From Sipunculus nudus (Eukaryota > Annelida > Sipuncula > Golfingiida > Sipunculidae), in NCBI GenBank assembly GCA_026874595.1, contig CM049309.1, forward strand, positions 91,968,723 to 92,032,722: a stretch of 64,000 nucleotides of DNA, written 5' to 3'. Under the pieces are notes generated by a model. It was not told the DNA's origin and made no database searches. It worked only from the letters and a program-made list of their open reading frames with translations. The position numbers and the translations under genes are program-made. Positions 60,988 through 64,000 of this stretch are shown one piece after another. Position 1 is the first letter of the stretch. Every line of letters starts with the position of its first letter.

Positions 60988-61393
60988 TGTATGTGTGTGT
61001 ACAGAGTGGCGATAATATCAACTTCTTTGTTCAGAACAAACAATTTTTAGTGTTAACATTTTTTCAGTTACGTTATGAGATATTCAGTTGTAATATTGAT
61101 GGTTTATATATGAATCCATGTAATATTAATCTGTCATCTGGTCCCACAGAGATCACCTGACCCACTGTATGGGATCACATGAAAGTCACCTGGTTCGACC
61201 CGGTGTCCGCAAGAGGGACCCATGGCAGCTGTAGTATTTATAAACCTGACCCACCGTAAAGACGACTTTGTTAGCATTTAAAGAAATGTCCATCCTGAGC
61301 TAATGTGGAAGATCTAATCACTCTCTGGGTTTCTTTCTATTTTGTTTCAGCAGCATGCTTTTCATATTTCACTCAACGGGTAGAAGCTCCTAT
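60985..61393. other. Non-coding DNA
   Basis: No gene. GGTTCGACCC near 61,193 resembles a B box, but no A box lies at the right distance. Confidence 0.5.
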
Positions 61394-61399
61394 CTGTCC

Positions 61400-61481
<82 letters not shown>
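61394..61481. repeat. Compound (TCTG)n(TC)n microsatellite
   Basis: A tetranucleotide TCTG tract (about 61,394-61,426) passes directly into a TC tract of about 55 bp. The poly-Ser-Leu of the frame crossing it is an artefact. Confidence 0.95.
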
Positions 61482-61484
<3 letters not shown>

Positions 61485-62123
61485 GCCAACACATACAAAA
61501 GCAGTGATGTTCTTTCAATATACGTGTTAATTCGTAGTTCAAACATTTCAGTTTATCATGTCATAAAATAATACGAAAAAAATATTGTAATATTAACAAC
61601 AGGAGACAATTAAATTGTAATTTTTTTTCACATATTGCATAAAGCGCGGAAAAATATCAAAGACCCTCTCAGAGACAGTGTGGTAAAAAATATGAACATA
61701 TTAGATATACCATTGTTAAAAGAAAGATCCTTTCTTTTGAATCAGTCTGTACACGACCTTACACGAAGTATCTATTTATCATGCAGATTGGAGTTACAAA
61801 AAGAGACAGTGAGACCAGTCTATATTTGTTTAATTTGAATACATAAATTGGTCTATGTCTATATATTTATGAACGACAGACTATGTAAAGCGTCGTGATC
61901 TATATCTAGATTTATGTGCCCGCTGTAATAATAACTTTATTGAGCAATACAGAGAGAAGTATGACAACATAACTGTACATCATGTCAAACGGACGCATCT
62001 GCTTGTTCTGAAAATGACAAAATTACACGCCAACATACACCCACAAGTAAAATAATATGTACAATGTATTAATTTATCAAATATTTACATACAGCAGGTA
62101 TATACATATGTTTGACTATATCC
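61482..62123. other. Non-coding AT-rich DNA
   Basis: No gene supported. Near 61,930, TAATAACTTTATTGAG read on the minus strand contains AATAAAGTTATTA and could be a poly(A) signal for a minus-strand transcript. Confidence 0.45.
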
Positions 62124-62360
62124 ATGGCTGTCTGTCTGCTTGCCTTACTCTCTGTCACTATATCTCTCTCTCTCTCTCCCTCATACATGAATACACATAT
62201 TAAAGTGCCCTGGCTGATCAAAAACGCTCACACATACTCACACACATTGAAAGGAGTGGTCAAGCCGAGGGTATACAAACTGGCCGGATACGGACTAGTG
62301 GACAGAGACTGCCCACCGCATGGACAGATGGTCTTTATGTGCGGAAGAGGGTATGGCTGA
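62124..62360 (+). CDS. Hypothetical small secreted peptide
   Basis: ATG at 62,124, stop TGA at 62,358-62,360, 78 residues. The start MAVCLLALLSVTISLSLSPS resembles a signal peptide, but its second half is translated from a (TC)n tract, which weakens the case. The remainder is basic and ends with a glycine- and cysteine-containing tail (DCPPHGQMVFMCGRGYG), the two cysteines 10 residues apart. The 3' half of the DNA is less AT-rich than its flanks. It could be a small secreted peptide gene or a chance frame. No family recognised. Confidence 0.22.
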   Translation: MAVCLLALLSVTISLSLSPSYMNTHIKVPWLIKNAHTYSHTLKGVVKPRVYKLAGYGLVDRDCPPHGQMVFMCGRGYG

Positions 62361-63262
62361 GTGACCGCTCGGCAAATTTGATGATTTAAACATAGGCCAC
62401 CTGTATATATGGATGTAGTACAACGGCGATCATACTCTGACCATCTATACGGTTACACTCAAACTCGCACACTTCAGTCCACCCGAAAAGACAATTTTCA
62501 CGCCTTGCCGATACATACAGTAACTCCATGTGTATATGACATTCTATCTATTGCTTTTATATTGCTTGCATGCTTTCTTGCCCTTTGGGCTCATATCTTG
62601 CACGTGATTATATATCCCAAGAGTAAAATCATATACAATTAAGTAAACGTTATGTAAAAGAAGCAACCTCTCCGGGTTTGGAGGGAATCGGTTACCACTG
62701 ATTTATATATAGCTCCGGCATAACAGAGTGTATATAATCTACCTGTATGCCTGTGATCATATAGCGCGACTAGTAATACTTGAACCTACTCTACATTGAA
62801 AATAGGCGATTAACTGGTAAACTAAAACTCTCCGAGGGTAGTAAGGCTCCTGAGTTGTCTCCTTGAACGACATTTTCTCATGCTCAAAGCAGCCGCTGTA
62901 ACACCATGCAAATAAGACCCGAACGTCGCCATCAATCATTGTTTTTTTTTTCTTCCTGGCGAAACACTCTGTGTTGCGGATACAGACGGAGTCACTAATA
63001 TCGCATAGTTTCATCTTTATAAAAAATTACAGCATGTAAATGAAAATGGAAGTAACAACATGAAAAACCATTAGTTTTGCAGTGACAATTTATGTTTTAA
63101 GTGTTGAGTTTATATATAAGTATATTAATGTTACACAAACTTATATCAATGGGATAATTCCGACTGTATTATATCCTGTGTGTTTTTACACCAATCCCCC
63201 TCCACACTCTCACACACATATACGATGAATAAATAATGATTATATGTATAATATTGATAAAT
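62361..63262. other. Non-coding DNA
   Basis: No gene or repeat supported. The 77- and 85-codon frames here have no domain. Confidence 0.5.
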
Positions 63263-63282
63263 TTATATATATATATATATAC

Positions 63283-63342
<60 letters not shown>
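63263..63342. repeat. (AT)n microsatellite with two ACAT interruptions
   Basis: About 80 bp. Tyr-Ile frames on both strands are artefacts. Confidence 0.95.
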
Positions 63343-63345
<3 letters not shown>

Positions 63346-63579
63346 GTGGGCGGATTTTACGATGATGTACGCTTGCTTCCATCGGAAATGACGGACCAAA
63401 TGTCAAAGTACAGAGTTTCGAATATAACATCCCTGTGGACTCCCTGCGGGCAATATCATAAGGGGGTGGAAGGTTTAGTATCAGATGATATACCGGAGTC
63501 AGAAAAGACCACCCGGGAAAAAGTACAAAATGATGAAATTGGCATGCCTAGTTTAGGGAGGGATGCTGCGACAAATTGA
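63343..63579 (+). CDS. Candidate 3' exon fragment, unknown protein
   Basis: The frame that crosses the microsatellite continues for about 78 residues beyond it to a TGA at 63,577-63,579. This part is hydrophilic with normal-looking composition (many Glu, Asp, Ser, Thr and Val; one Cys; ending ...MPSLGRDAATN). It has no ATG of its own before residue 17 of the segment, so it would need an upstream exon or be a chance frame. No family, acceptor site or poly(A) signal was identified. Confidence 0.15.
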
Positions 63580-64000
63580 ATGTTGCTGCCACGAGGGCGA
63601 GGCAAAACAAACAGTTAGCGGAATGGGGAAGTGATCCGGCTGGAATAGTCTGTTGTATCAATGGAAGTGTTCTTGGGCTCGCACGGGAGGCAGGGGTGTA
63701 AACCGGGCTCATTGACGCTTTACACAAGTATGAATGTTAAAGAAAGGGGTCTCGCCTCAAAGACGGCGGCGATGGTGGTCTGTACCAAACGCATTACGCG
63801 TTCACTGGCGTTTACGTAGCTCATAAAAAACAAGCACAAGTAAGCGCCCGAGGCGTGCTCAGCGGACCAAGGGCCGGCACAATATGATATTTGTCTTCTC
63901 CGAGTTGTGAGCAGACCTGCGCTACAATACCTTTGAACACATCAGTGCTATTAAGATATACTTCTAAGGTAAATTAAACGCCGACTAGTTATAATCGCAG
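63580..64000. other. Less AT-rich non-coding island at the window end
   Basis: Richer in G+C and CpG than the average of the window, especially 63,700-63,880 (GACGGCGGCGATGG, ACGCATTACGCGTTCACTGG). It may be a regulatory region or the edge of a gene lying beyond the window. No open frame is supported. Confidence 0.35.

Noticed and set aside
61150..61225. tRNA-like sequence around GGTTCGACCC
   Set aside because: No A box at the proper distance and no cloverleaf pairing.
1..64000. A prokaryotic-style defence, secretion or biosynthetic gene system
   Set aside because: No long open frames, no gene clusters and clearly eukaryotic repeat content; nothing in the window supports such a system.

Overview
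This is a gene-poor stretch of animal nuclear DNA. AT-rich sequence, abundant (AT)n, (TTA)n, (TG)n and (GA)n microsatellites, kilobase-scale minisatellite arrays, a tRNA-derived SINE and terminal-inverted-repeat elements all point to a eukaryote. No operon, bacterial gene, prophage or CRISPR array is visible. A dispersed repeat at 30.8-31.5 kb (with its GTCTGTC-rich start) and the SINE at 58.8 kb look like repeat types I associate with marine molluscs. That taxonomic guess is inference from memory and is not proven by the window.

Tandem arrays make up almost a third of the window. They are a 34-bp array (5.28-6.61 kb), a 17-bp array organised into 85-, 34- and 136-bp higher-order repeats (8.17-10.44 kb), a roughly 46-bp GTCGAC-containing satellite (12.55-23.07 kb), a 20-bp array split by a 2.1-kb insertion (28.20-30.74 kb), a 47-bp array (33.83-37.84 kb) and a 20-bp array beside a tRNA-like sequence (46.72-46.93 kb). 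The satellite carries younger tandem duplications of about 2,935 bp and 984 bp, and the 47-bp array carries one with a 986-bp offset. The open frames running through the arrays are by-products of repetition.

Mobile-element remains between and inside the arrays include a hAT-like non-autonomous element (28,411-30,504), a second element with GGCCTATGTGATC termini (40,145-42,260), a short hairpin MITE-like sequence (49,245-49,350), a SINE (58,813-59,090), a probable SINE head on the minus strand (about 46,660-46,730) and a mollusc-type dispersed repeat. None contains a recognisable transposase or reverse transcriptase.

No protein-coding gene can be called with confidence. Six short frames are listed at low confidence: two encode peptides with a signal-peptide-like start, two could be terminal exons, and two are marginal. 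Several less AT-rich islands hold regulatory-looking sequence: a dense GATA-motif cluster near 27.2 kb, a TATA/Inr pair near 23.6 kb, CRE/CCAAT and E-box sites, and possible splice donors. The window could be an intergenic or long-intron region near a developmental gene, but no gene here proves it. I found no convincing novel multi-gene system. The most unusual content is the nested architecture of the tandem arrays and the way mobile elements interact with them.
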